From contig CP103416.1 in the NCBI GenBank assembly GCA_024802545.1, positions 1,488,001 to 1,552,000 of the forward strand: 64,000 bases of DNA, read 5' to 3'. The translations under genes and the position numbers were made by a program. The stretch is from SAR92 clade bacterium H455. GTDB taxonomy: Bacteria > Pseudomonadota > Gammaproteobacteria > Pseudomonadales > Porticoccaceae. Below, one piece after another: positions 57,178 through 64,000 of the stretch. How positions within the stretch are numbered: position 1 is the stretch's first letter; each line of letters starts with the position of its first letter. The notes below the pieces were generated by a model. That model saw nothing but the letters and a program-made list of their open reading frames with translations. It searched no databases and had not been told where the DNA came from.

Positions 57178-59037
57178 ATGAGTCAGAACCCTTCTAAACG
57201 AACATCATTAAACCGCCGTCAACTTCTCAAGGGCATGAGTGCCAGTCTTGGGCTCTTAGCCCTGCGAGGATTTGAAGTGCAAGCCGCAGCCGCAGCTCAT
57301 TTTACCCACGGTGTTGCCAGTGGCGACCCCTTAGCTGATCGTGTGATGCTATGGACGCGGCTGATTCCAGGCGGCGGTGAGCACAGCTCTATTAACTGCC
57401 AGTGGCAGGTGGCCAAAGATCGCGCCTTTAAGCATATTGTTAGCACTGGCATGGCGTCAACGAATTCTGAGCGGGACTATACAGTCAAAATCGATGCCGC
57501 TGGGCTCAGCCCCAATAGCCGATACTATTACCGATTCTTATCCGATGGCCAGTTGGCCAGCCCCATTGGTAGGACTCGCACTTTGCCTGTGGGGGATATA
57601 GAACAGATTCGCCTCGGCATTACCTCCTGCTCAAACTATCCCCAGGGTTATTTTAATGTCTACCGTCACATGGCTCAGACTGATATAGATCTGGTGCTGC
57701 ACCTGGGTGACTATATCTATGAATATGCCGAGGGGGTCTATTCCAATGAAGTGGCCACGAATAAGCTCGGGCGCAAGGTTGAACCTACCAATGAAATTCT
57801 AAGCCTCGAAGACTATCGCATGCGCTATGGTCTCTACCGCACCGATGAAGATTTACAGCTAGTTCATGCCCGCCACCCCTTTGTCTGTGTCTGGGACGAT
57901 CATGAGTTGGCCAATGATTCCTGGAAAGGTGGCGCTGAAAATCACAGTGCCGATGAGGGTGATTTTCAGGCGCGGATGCGCAGCGCCCGCCAGGCTTACC
58001 ATGAGTGGATGCCGATTCGCACTAGTACCAAAGGTGATCAGAGCACCATTTTCCGCAGCTTTAAACTGGGTAATCTAGCTGATCTAATCATGTTGGATAC
58101 GCGCCTTCATGGTCGCGATCGGCCCTTGGATTACGCCAAAGATTTGCCCATGCACTCAGCCTTATTCCAGCTTTCAGCCTCAGGGGAGGGCAGTTTGATC
58201 AGTGAGGAAGCATCTATCAGCGTGCCCACTGAGCAGCTTAAACGGATCACCATGCCCTTTGATTTCACCTCGGGAACGCCAACTCCGGTAAATGACTATG
58301 CAACTATTAAAGACCTTACCGCTGAGACATTGCCTCCGGGTTGGTATTACCTGCCGGACAGTCAGAGTTTTAAGCGGCAGGCTCTGGTTGAGCCCGACAG
58401 GACTATTCTCGGTGCTGATCAAGAACAGTGGCTCGATAGTGAATTGCAGGCCAGTAAAGAGCGCGGAGCCACTTGGCAGGTCATTGGTCAGCAGGTCTTG
58501 ATGGGTAAGTTACGACTTCCATTGCTAACTAACGAGCAACTCAAGATTGATCAGGCCGAGCCTTATGTTCGTCAAATCATGGAGATGATGCAGGTGCTGG
58601 CACCAGACCAAATGCCGTTTAATCTCGATGCCTGGGATGGTTATGCTGTTTGTCGGGATCGCGTGTTCAGCAGCTTTGCCGAGCATGGCACCAATCCAGT
58701 GGTGTTGGCGGGTGACACTCACAACGCCTGGGCGTTTAATCTGGCGGACTGTAATGGCCAGGCCGTGGGCGTTGAAGTGGGCACTCCCGGCGTCAGCAGT
58801 CCAGGCTTGGAGACTTATCTGCCCACAGACCCCGCTGAGCTTGGCAAGGCAATACAGGATGCGAGCGTAGAACTGTTTGCCGTAGATACAGCCCAGCGGG
58901 GTTGGTCAGAGATGACATTAACCCCTGAAGCCATGACCAATCAATGGCATTTTGTCAGCACCGTGTTAGATCGGGATTTCAGCGTCGAGAGCGGGGCAGT
59001 GCAGTACTGTAAAGCCGGTAATAAGCGCTTTTCGTAA
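57178..59037 (+). CDS. phoD: PhoD-like alkaline phosphatase/phosphodiesterase, Tat-exported
   Basis: The 619-residue protein starts with a twin-arginine signal (NRRQLLKGMSASLGLLALRG, about residues 12-31), then a PhoD N-terminal domain (FTHGVASGDPLADRVMLWTRL) and a metallophosphatase core: HLGDYIYEYAEG, VWDDHELAND, MLDTRLHGRD and VVLAGDTHNAWAF. Tat export suggests folding with metal cofactors (Fe and Ca in known PhoD) before transport. It would release phosphate from periplasmic esters or teichoic-like polymers. No Pho-box was identified. It is 80 bases after the kynureninase-like gene. Confidence 0.92.
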   Translation: MSQNPSKRTSLNRRQLLKGMSASLGLLALRGFEVQAAAAAHFTHGVASGDPLADRVMLWTRLIPGGGEHSSINCQWQVAKDRAFKHIVSTGMASTNSERDYTVKIDAAGLSPNSRYYYRFLSDGQLASPIGRTRTLPVGDIEQIRLGITSCSNYPQGYFNVYRHMAQTDIDLVLHLGDYIYEYAEGVYSNEVATNKLGRKVEPTNEILSLEDYRMRYGLYRTDEDLQLVHARHPFVCVWDDHELANDSWKGGAENHSADEGDFQARMRSARQAYHEWMPIRTSTKGDQSTIFRSFKLGNLADLIMLDTRLHGRDRPLDYAKDLPMHSALFQLSASGEGSLISEEASISVPTEQLKRITMPFDFTSGTPTPVNDYATIKDLTAETLPPGWYYLPDSQSFKRQALVEPDRTILGADQEQWLDSELQASKERGATWQVIGQQVLMGKLRLPLLTNEQLKIDQAEPYVRQIMEMMQVLAPDQMPFNLDAWDGYAVCRDRVFSSFAEHGTNPVVLAGDTHNAWAFNLADCNGQAVGVEVGTPGVSSPGLETYLPTDPAELGKAIQDASVELFAVDTAQRGWSEMTLTPEAMTNQWHFVSTVLDRDFSVESGAVQYCKAGNKRFS

Positions 59038-59083
59038 GCTGCTTTAGCTCCTTTTTTTGGCTAAAAACCGCTACAATCGAGCC

Positions 59084-60907
59084 ATGGCATTTGACCCCCC
59101 AACATTTCTTAAATCATTGACCCAGCGGCCGGGCATCTATCAGATGTTCAACGCCGAGGGGGAGATACTCTATGTAGGTAAAGCCAAGAATCTGAAGAAC
59201 CGGGTTAGCAGCTATTTCCGCAAGGCCGGCCTGAGCCCAAAAACTGCGGCACTGGTCAAGCGTATCGAGCAGATCGATGTGACAGTTACCGAGACTGAAA
59301 CCGAAGCCCTGATCCTCGAACACAACCTGATCAAGCAGCGCCGTCCGCCGTTTAATATTTTGATGCGCGACGATAAAAGCTATCCTTACATTCTGCTCAC
59401 AGATAAAGATAAGTGGCCGCGTCTGGCTTTTCATCGTGGTGCGAAAAAAGCCAAGGGCACTTATTTTGGGCCGTTTCCCAGTGTCTATGCAGTTCGCGAA
59501 ACCATGAGTTTCCTGCAAAAGACGTTTAAGGTGCGCCAGTGCGAAGATAGCTTTTTTAACAATCGCTCGCGCCCCTGCCTGCAGTATCAAATTAAACGCT
59601 GTACCGCTCCCTGTGTGGAATTTGTTAGCCCTGAAGACTATGCCGCTGATGTCAATGTCACACGCCTCTATTTGGATGGCAAGGGCGATAAGATCCTCAA
59701 GCAGTTAGAAGCGGATATGGTTAAAGCCGCCGAGGCATTGGCCTTTGAAAAGGCCGCCGACACCCGCGACCAGATTGCCGCGCTGCGCCAGATTCAAACC
59801 CAGCAGGTAATAGAGAAGGGCAAGGGCACCATTGATGTGGTGGCTGGCGCCATCAGCAATGGTCAGGCCTGTGTGCATATGCTCTATATTCGTCAAGGGC
59901 GTATTCTCGGCAGCCGCAGTTATTACCCGAAAGCGCCCCTGGCTCAAACCGTTGGCGAACTCTTGGATGATTTTCTGCCATTGCTCTACTTGGCTGGCGG
60001 TGGACGTCCAGATCTGCCGAAAGAAATTTTACTCAATGCCGAAATCGACAGCGCAGAGACCCTTACCGAAGCCCTTGAATTACAGGTCCAGCGCAAGCTT
60101 GAGATCCGTCATTCAGTGCGCGGCTTCCGTGCCAAATGGATCGAGTTGGCCGGGCGCACCGCCGAACAAAACCTCGCCGGCAAGCTGGCCTCGAAACAGA
60201 GCCAAGAAAAACGCATGGAATCACTGCGGGAAACGCTCGAACTGGAGAGCCTGCCCGAGCGCATTGAATGTTTTGATATTAGCCACAGCAGCGGTGAGGC
60301 CGTGGTCGCTTCCTGCGTAGTCTTCGACGGCAGCGGCGCGGTCAAGAGCGACTACCGGCGCTTTAATATTGAAGGCATTACCGGCGGTGATGACTATGCC
60401 GCTATGGAACAAGCGATTAGAAGACGGTATACCAGGCTGATGAAAGGCGAGGGCAAACTACCCGAGATCCTGCTGATTGACGGTGGTAAAGGACAGATTG
60501 GTATCGCCAAAGAAGTGCTCGCGGATCTAGGTGTAGTGGGCGTTATGATTTTAGGTGTCGCCAAAGGCACCACCCGCAAAGCTGGCTTTGAAACCCTCAT
60601 TCTAGCAGACCAAAACAACCGCGTTATCGCCCGACCTCAGCAGGCGGCACTGCACCTGATTCAGCAGATCCGCGATGAAGCTCACCGCTTTGCCATTACC
60701 GGCCACAAGGCGCGTCGCGATAAAAAGCGCCGCACCTCTCCCCTTGAGGGCATCCCCGGAGTAGGGCCAACTCGGCGTCGGGATATCCTCAAACACTTCG
60801 GTGGAATCCGCGAAGTGCAAAAGGCCAGCGTTGCTGATTTGATGAAAGTACCCAATATCAGCAAAAAGGTTGCTGATGAGATTTACAGCGCACTGTACAA
60901 TGACTAA
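59084..60907 (+). CDS. uvrC: Excinuclease ABC subunit C
   Basis: The 607-residue nuclease has a GIY-YIG domain near the start (RPGIYQMFNAEGEILYVGKA), a UVR domain around 200, an RNase-H-like UvrC domain (IECFDISHSSGEAVVASCVVF) and a C-terminal helix-hairpin-helix (LEGIPGVGPTRRRDILKHFGG). It makes both cuts in nucleotide excision repair with UvrB. ATG 59084 is preferred to the upstream TTG frame start. It precedes pgsA as in most gammaproteobacteria. Confidence 0.97.
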   Translation: MAFDPPTFLKSLTQRPGIYQMFNAEGEILYVGKAKNLKNRVSSYFRKAGLSPKTAALVKRIEQIDVTVTETETEALILEHNLIKQRRPPFNILMRDDKSYPYILLTDKDKWPRLAFHRGAKKAKGTYFGPFPSVYAVRETMSFLQKTFKVRQCEDSFFNNRSRPCLQYQIKRCTAPCVEFVSPEDYAADVNVTRLYLDGKGDKILKQLEADMVKAAEALAFEKAADTRDQIAALRQIQTQQVIEKGKGTIDVVAGAISNGQACVHMLYIRQGRILGSRSYYPKAPLAQTVGELLDDFLPLLYLAGGGRPDLPKEILLNAEIDSAETLTEALELQVQRKLEIRHSVRGFRAKWIELAGRTAEQNLAGKLASKQSQEKRMESLRETLELESLPERIECFDISHSSGEAVVASCVVFDGSGAVKSDYRRFNIEGITGGDDYAAMEQAIRRRYTRLMKGEGKLPEILLIDGGKGQIGIAKEVLADLGVVGVMILGVAKGTTRKAGFETLILADQNNRVIARPQQAALHLIQQIRDEAHRFAITGHKARRDKKRRTSPLEGIPGVGPTRRRDILKHFGGIREVQKASVADLMKVPNISKKVADEIYSALYND

Positions 60908-60913
60908 CTTTTA

Positions 60914-60950
60914 GGTTCGCAGCACGGTCAAGACTATCGAGCCGCGAACC
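60914..60950 (+). other. Hairpin between uvrC and pgsA
   Basis: GGTTCGC and GCGAACC form a 7-bp stem with a 23-base loop, with no T-tract. It may adjust pgsA expression but does not look like a full terminator. Confidence 0.4.
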
Positions 60951-60976
60951 AATTATCGCTAACAGAAGACAATTAC

Positions 60977-61540
60977 ATGTGGAACTTGCCTAATATATTG
61001 ACCCTGCTGCGCATTGGCTTAATACCGGTGTTCATCGCTATCTATTACAGCTCCTGGGAATGGCACAACCTGATTGCTGCTGCCGTGTTTGGTGTGGCCG
61101 CAGCAACTGACTGGGTCGACGGCTATATGGCGCGTAAATACGATCAGGTCACACCTTTTGGTGCCTTCCTAGATCCGGTTGCCGATAAGTTGATTGTGGT
61201 AGCAGCCATGGTGATGCTGCTTGAAGTACATGCAAGTCCTTGGTTTTCAGTGGCCTCGATCATTATTATCGGCCGTGAAATTGTAATCTCCGCACTGCGC
61301 GAATGGATGGCCGAAATGGGTTATAGCGGCACTGTCGCCGTCGCCATGATCGGCAAAGTGAAGACCTGGGTACAGATGGTTGCAATCGCCGTGCTACTGG
61401 CGGCGAAACCCGAAAATGAACTACTCACTAATCTCGGATTTATAGCAATTTATATAGCCGCCGGGCTAACCCTCTGGTCAATGATCCACTATCTGCGTGC
61501 CGCTTGGCCGCAATTGAGTGGCACAACGACAAGTAAGTGA
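60977..61540 (+). CDS. pgsA: CDP-diacylglycerol-glycerol-3-phosphate 3-phosphatidyltransferase
   Basis: The 187-residue membrane enzyme has the CDP-alcohol phosphotransferase motif DWVDGYMARKYDQVTPFG followed by AFLDPVADK, with the four catalytic aspartates at about 45, 48, 66 and 70. Four or more hydrophobic segments surround it. It makes phosphatidylglycerol phosphate. In E. coli pgsA is followed by tRNA-Gly, tRNA-Cys and tRNA-Leu genes; here only the last two are found. Confidence 0.96.
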   Translation: MWNLPNILTLLRIGLIPVFIAIYYSSWEWHNLIAAAVFGVAAATDWVDGYMARKYDQVTPFGAFLDPVADKLIVVAAMVMLLEVHASPWFSVASIIIIGREIVISALREWMAEMGYSGTVAVAMIGKVKTWVQMVAIAVLLAAKPENELLTNLGFIAIYIAAGLTLWSMIHYLRAAWPQLSGTTTSK

Positions 61541-61657
61541 GATCAGGGCGATAATCAGTTGATTTATTGCTGGTAATGCCTAGAATAGCGCCCTCTCAAA
61601 CAGTAGCGAATTAAAGACTGATGAGGCAATTTATAAAATTAGTACGAGAAAGTTCAA

Positions 61658-61850
61658 GGCGCCGTAGCAAAGTGGTAATGCAGTGGACTGCAACTCCGCG
61701 ATCGTCGGTTTGACCAATTGCGAAGCAATTAGCAACGAGCGCAGCGAAGCCCGCAGGGGATTAACAGCCAGAGGCTGTTAGGATTCTTCCGACCTTCAAG
61801 AATTACGCTAGAAAGGTAGTAGAGTAGCAAGTAGTAAAGAGAAAGTTTAA
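61658..61850 (+). pseudogene. Truncated tRNA-Cys unit 1 of 3 (193-bp repeat)
   Basis: Bases 61658-61713 match the first 56 bases of the intact tRNA-Cys at 62237, with one C-to-T change near the end. A 73-base insert (61714-61786) then replaces the T-loop end, after which TTCCGACC restores the T-stem 3' strand (61787-61794). The 3' acceptor strand is missing. The insert carries hairpins AATTGC/GCAATT with a GAA loop (61716-61730) and TAACAGCC/GGCTGTTA with an AGA loop (61762-61780). A spacer leads into unit 2. It cannot make a normal tRNA. Confidence 0.9.
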
Positions 61851-62043
61851 GGCGCCGTAGCAAAGTGGTAATGCAGTGGACTGCAACTCCGCGATCGTCG
61901 GTTCGACCAATTGCGAAGCAATTAGCAACGAGCGCAGCGAAGCCCGCAGGGGATTAACAGCCAGAGGCTGTTAGGATTCTTCCGACCTTCAAGAATTACG
62001 CTAGAAAGGTAGTAGAGTAGCAAGTAGTAAAGAGAAAGTTTAA
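61851..62043 (+). pseudogene. Truncated tRNA-Cys unit 2 of 3 (193-bp repeat)
   Basis: This is nearly identical to unit 1, with the same 193-base period; it keeps the intact GGTTCGA instead of GGTTTGA. The T-loop insert and hairpins are present and the acceptor 3' strand is missing again. Confidence 0.9.
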
Positions 62044-62236
62044 GGCGCCGTAGCAAAGTGGTAATGCAGTGGACTGCAACTCCGCGATCGTCGGTTTGAC
62101 CAATTGCGAAGCAATTAGCAACGAGCGCAGCGAAGCCCGCAGGGGATTAACAGCCAGAGGCTGTTAAGATTCTTCCGACCTTCAAGAATTACGCTAAAAA
62201 GGTAGTAGAGTAGCAAGTAGTAAAGAGAAAGTTTAA
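62044..62236 (+). pseudogene. Truncated tRNA-Cys unit 3 of 3 (193-bp repeat)
   Basis: The same 193-base layout, differing from the other units at a few bases (for example CTGTTAAGATTC and GCTAAAAAGG). It runs straight into the intact tRNA-Cys at 62237. Confidence 0.9.
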
Positions 62237-62310
62237 GGCGCCGTAGCAAAGTGGTAATGCAGTGGACTGCAACTCCGCGATCGTCGGTTCGATTCCGACC
62301 GGCGCCTCCA
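62237..62310 (+). tRNA. tRNA-Cys(GCA)
   Basis: This 74-base tRNA has encoded CCA. Acceptor GGCGCCG pairs with CGGCGCC, the anticodon stem is GTGGA/TCCGC with GCA in the loop, and the T-arm is GTCGG-TTCGATT-CCGAC. It is the only complete copy after three truncated ones and the expected tRNA downstream of pgsA. Confidence 0.95.
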
Positions 62311-62418
62311 TTTCTCTGCTTCATGTCAATTAGCCCACCCAGTGCCAACAGTTTCCCCAAACCCCCGCCAAATCTGCTAACATCCTTACAAATTACAATA
62401 ATAAGCAGAGCTTACTCC

Positions 62419-62910
62419 ATGGCAGAAATCACATTAGTAGGTTGGTTCCACACAATTTTGGGCATCCTGTCCATCGCCACAGTCATCTACACCATAGCAA
62501 AACACAAGATCATTAAATCGACCACCAGATCGGGCCAGATCTACCTGATCGCCACTCTAATAACCGCCACCTCCGCACTGACCATATTCCAAAATGGCGG
62601 ATTCAATATAGCCCACACCCTGGCAGTTGCCACATTACTAGCTGTGATAGTCGGCTGGCTCGCCGAAAAAAAGCGCATTGTCGGCGGACTATCCCCCTAT
62701 CTTCAGGCCGCTAGTTACTCAGCCACGTTTCTATTCCATATGATCCCCGCAATCACCGACGGTCTGAGACGCCTGCCAGTCAACGATCCAGTGGTAACCG
62801 ACATCGAAGACCCCTTACTGCTTGGCTTCTATATGGCCTTTGCGGTGACCTATGTGGTCGGTGTAATAGCCCAAGCAATCTGGCTGCGCAGGTCCAAAGC
62901 CAACGCTTAA
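62419..62910 (+). CDS. Small multi-pass membrane protein
   Basis: The 163-residue product starts at ATG 62419; the frame opens upstream inside the tRNA-Cys, which is not coding. Five hydrophobic segments are visible (about residues 5-25, 38-57, 64-82, 93-112 and 128-150) with the short basic tail LRRSKANA. The loop RLPVNDPVVTDIEDP between the last two is acidic. I do not recognise the family. It lies between tRNA-Cys and tRNA-Leu, where the conserved order has no protein gene, so it is probably an insertion here. Confidence 0.65.
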   Translation: MAEITLVGWFHTILGILSIATVIYTIAKHKIIKSTTRSGQIYLIATLITATSALTIFQNGGFNIAHTLAVATLLAVIVGWLAEKKRIVGGLSPYLQAASYSATFLFHMIPAITDGLRRLPVNDPVVTDIEDPLLLGFYMAFAVTYVVGVIAQAIWLRRSKANA

Positions 62911-62982
62911 ATGGCTGGGGCTAAATAAGGCCCAAAAAGCACGTTATTGTTTCCCATTTGGAATTTTGATCAGGTATACTTT

Positions 62983-63006
62983 CGGCCGCTTAGACAGCAG
63001 CGGCCG
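62983..63006 (+). other. GC-rich hairpin upstream of the tRNA-Leu region
   Basis: CGGCCGCT and AGCGGCCG form a perfect 8-bp stem with an 8-base loop, located between the membrane-protein gene and the duplicated tRNA-Leu leader. No T-tract follows, so it is not a simple terminator. Confidence 0.5.
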
Positions 63007-63039
63007 ATTGGTTGACCGGTTTGAAAAGCTCGTAGCATT

Positions 63040-63104
63040 ATCAGCCAGAAAAGATGTTTGAAAGCCCACCTAGTACCATGCCCGGGTGGCGAAATTGGTA
63101 GACG
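63040..63104 (+). pseudogene. Duplicated leader and 5' part of tRNA-Leu(UAA)
   Basis: This 65-bp stretch is identical to 63184-63248. It holds a 40-base leader and the first 25 bases of tRNA-Leu, up to GGTAGACG in the D-arm. After it a 79-base cassette begins instead of the rest of the tRNA. Confidence 0.88.
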
Positions 63105-63183
63105 ATGAGCAGGATGCTCGAGTGTCGCGTAAGGCAGGACGCCGTAAGCGACCGCAAGTCCAGTCTGAAAGACTGGTAGAATG
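63105..63183 (+). repeat. 79-bp palindrome-rich cassette inside the duplicated tRNA-Leu region
   Basis: The cassette has three hairpin-forming parts in a row: GAGCA-GGA-TGCTC, an outer GTCGC...GCGAC stem with inner GGC/GCC, and CCAGTC-TGAAA-GACTGG. It separates the two 65-bp copies. Confidence 0.8.
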
Positions 63184-63223
63184 ATCAGCCAGAAAAGATG
63201 TTTGAAAGCCCACCTAGTACCAT

Positions 63224-63310
63224 GCCCGGGTGGCGAAATTGGTAGACGCAAGGGACTTAAAATCCCTCGGTGGCAACACCGTGCCGGTTCAAGTCCGGCC
63301 CCGGGCACCA
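63224..63310 (+). tRNA. tRNA-Leu(UAA)
   Basis: This 87-base class II tRNA has encoded CCA, acceptor GCCCGGG/CCCGGGC, anticodon stem AGGGA/TCCCT with TAA in the loop, and a long variable arm. Its last 25 bases (63286-63310) are a possible attachment site for the integrase at 63477. Confidence 0.95.
63286..63310 (+). other. Possible attachment site at the tRNA-Leu 3' end
   Basis: The 3' end of tRNA-Leu is the usual target of tyrosine integrases, and an integrase gene begins 167 bases downstream. The matching right-hand copy would lie outside the window, so this is inference. Confidence 0.35.
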
Positions 63311-63476
63311 TTAACATTTTTGCCATATCCGGCTTTATCTAGCTTTATCTTATTATTCAATGACTTAGCATTGATTCGCTGAGGCTGTGGTTTACTATTG
63401 TTAGCCATAACCAGCCGTATTTCGCGCGATTTTACGAACAAATTGCGAATGAAATTACGAATGAGGTGAATGCATC

Positions 63477-64000
63477 ATGGCTACGATACGTAAGCTGAAG
63501 AGCAAACGGTTTGTCGCAGAAGTCAGAAAATTCGGTCACTATAAATCTAAAACCTTTGATACCAAAATACAGGCTATGGCGTGGGCTGCCGAGTCCGAGC
63601 AGACCCTATCGCCTGATACTCTGGTACAGGGTAAAACGCTTGGTGATTGCTTCACCCGCTACCGTGATGAAGTATCCCCGTCCAAGAAAAGCCACCGTAC
63701 CGAACATAACCGCCTTAATAAATTCCTGCGGGAAAAGCTCGCCCTCATGCCCTTGGGTGAAGTGAAACAGACCCACTTTGATAGATGGATAGAAACCTCC
63801 TTAACTCGCATTAAAAGCAGCAGTGTTAACCGTGATCTGAATCTACTCTCCAGTGTGTTTGAACAGGCTAAACGCTGGCGCTGGACGGATAGCAACCCGA
63901 TACGGGGTATCAGGCGACCCAAGAACCCGCATCCCAGAGATAGGCGTATCTCTGAAAAGGAAATCGAGCGTATATTGGACTCCCTTGGCTTTGACGGTGA
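63477..64000 (+). CDS. Tyrosine recombinase/integrase, N-terminal part (runs off window)
   Basis: I translated this frame to the window edge: 174 residues. It begins ATIRKLKSKRFVAEVRKFGHY, a phage-integrase arm-binding-like start, then a SAM-like core-binding domain (SSSVNRDLNLLSSVFEQAKRW, DSNPIRGIRRPK). The catalytic Arg/His/Tyr part lies beyond the window. Together with the tRNA-Leu upstream, this suggests the left end of a genomic island or prophage. The cargo is not visible. Confidence 0.85.
   Translation, partial: MATIRKLKSKRFVAEVRKFGHYKSKTFDTKIQAMAWAAESEQTLSPDTLVQGKTLGDCFTRYRDEVSPSKKSHRTEHNRLNKFLREKLALMPLGEVKQTHFDRWIETSLTRIKSSSVNRDLNLLSSVFEQAKRWRWTDSNPIRGIRRPKNPHPRDRRISEKEIERILDSLGFDG

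Noticed and set aside
61658-62236. CRISPR array
   Set aside because: Units are contiguous 193-bp tandem repeats with no spacers and include tRNA sequence.
62115-62360. Minus-strand reading frame containing GAGRNRTDDRG over tRNA-Cys
   Set aside because: This is the antisense of the tRNA gene, a well-known source of spurious proteins.
62970-63326. Minus-strand frame containing GAGLEPARCC and repeated SPPGHGTRW
   Set aside because: Antisense of tRNA-Leu and its duplicated 5' part; the internal repeat of the peptide only reflects the DNA duplication.

Overview
The window looks like part of the chromosome of a marine-type gammaproteobacterium. The evidence is conserved gene order: tRNA-Leu, tig, clpP, clpX, lon, hupB, ppiD; mltD, a yafS-like gene, rnhA, dnaQ, hrpA; and uvrC, pgsA, tRNA-Cys, tRNA-Leu(UAA). 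All of these are familiar from Pseudomonas or Escherichia. A LiuR-controlled leucine/isovalerate pathway, a large TonB-dependent receptor, a PEP-CTERM protein and a kynurenine-type gene pair suggest a Cellvibrionales/SAR92-like heterotroph. That placement is an inference from gene content, not a phylogeny.

Layout. 1-4.2 kb: a truncated FadJ-type beta-oxidation enzyme, a saccharopine-dehydrogenase-like protein and a DUF3422 protein. 4.2-4.7 kb: a gene-free patch holding three kinds of repeat. 4.7-10.9 kb (minus strand): an orphan eukaryotic-type HisA, then the operon liuR-liuA-liuB-liuD, reading from a MerR-type promoter with a perfect palindromic operator. 11-21.7 kb: a GntR regulator divergent from CoA-transferase, HMG-CoA-lyase-like, HyuA, HyuB and TonB-receptor genes, followed after a strong terminator by a cysteine hydrolase. 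This looks like an uptake and degradation system for an unknown compound. 21.7-25.2 kb: fadH and a flavin reductase (minus) divergent from a TetR regulator. 25.4-26.6 kb: a PEP-CTERM protein and a small lipoprotein facing each other across a bidirectional terminator.

26.8-43.5 kb is housekeeping: tRNA-Leu(UAG), trigger factor, ClpP/ClpX/Lon proteolysis, HU-beta, PpiD, MltD, a methyltransferase, RNase H, the DNA polymerase III epsilon subunit and HrpA. 43.6-45.8 kb is an hvfABC-type operon for a cysteine-rich modified peptide carrying ten EGKCG motifs. 45.8-51 kb has an MlaA-like protein, a PP2C phosphatase/STAS pair, terB, transaldolase and dusA. 51.3-53 kb is a hipBA toxin-antitoxin pair. 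53.1-59 kb has an esterase, an Lrp/AsnC regulator, a PrnB-like haem protein coupled to a kynureninase-like enzyme, and a Tat-exported PhoD-like phosphatase.

The right end (59-64 kb) has uvrC, pgsA, then an unusual tRNA region. An intact tRNA-Cys is preceded by three tandem 193-bp units. Each unit carries the first 56 nt of the same tRNA, with a structured insertion in its T-loop and no 3' acceptor strand. About 0.8 kb further on, an intact tRNA-Leu(UAA) is preceded by a 65-bp duplication of its own leader and 5' part, separated from it by a 79-bp palindrome-rich cassette. A tyrosine integrase begins just after this tRNA and runs off the window, marking the probable edge of a genomic island. 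I regard the paired tRNA cassettes and the Hyu/CoA-transferase/HMG-lyase/TonB locus as the best candidates for something undescribed.
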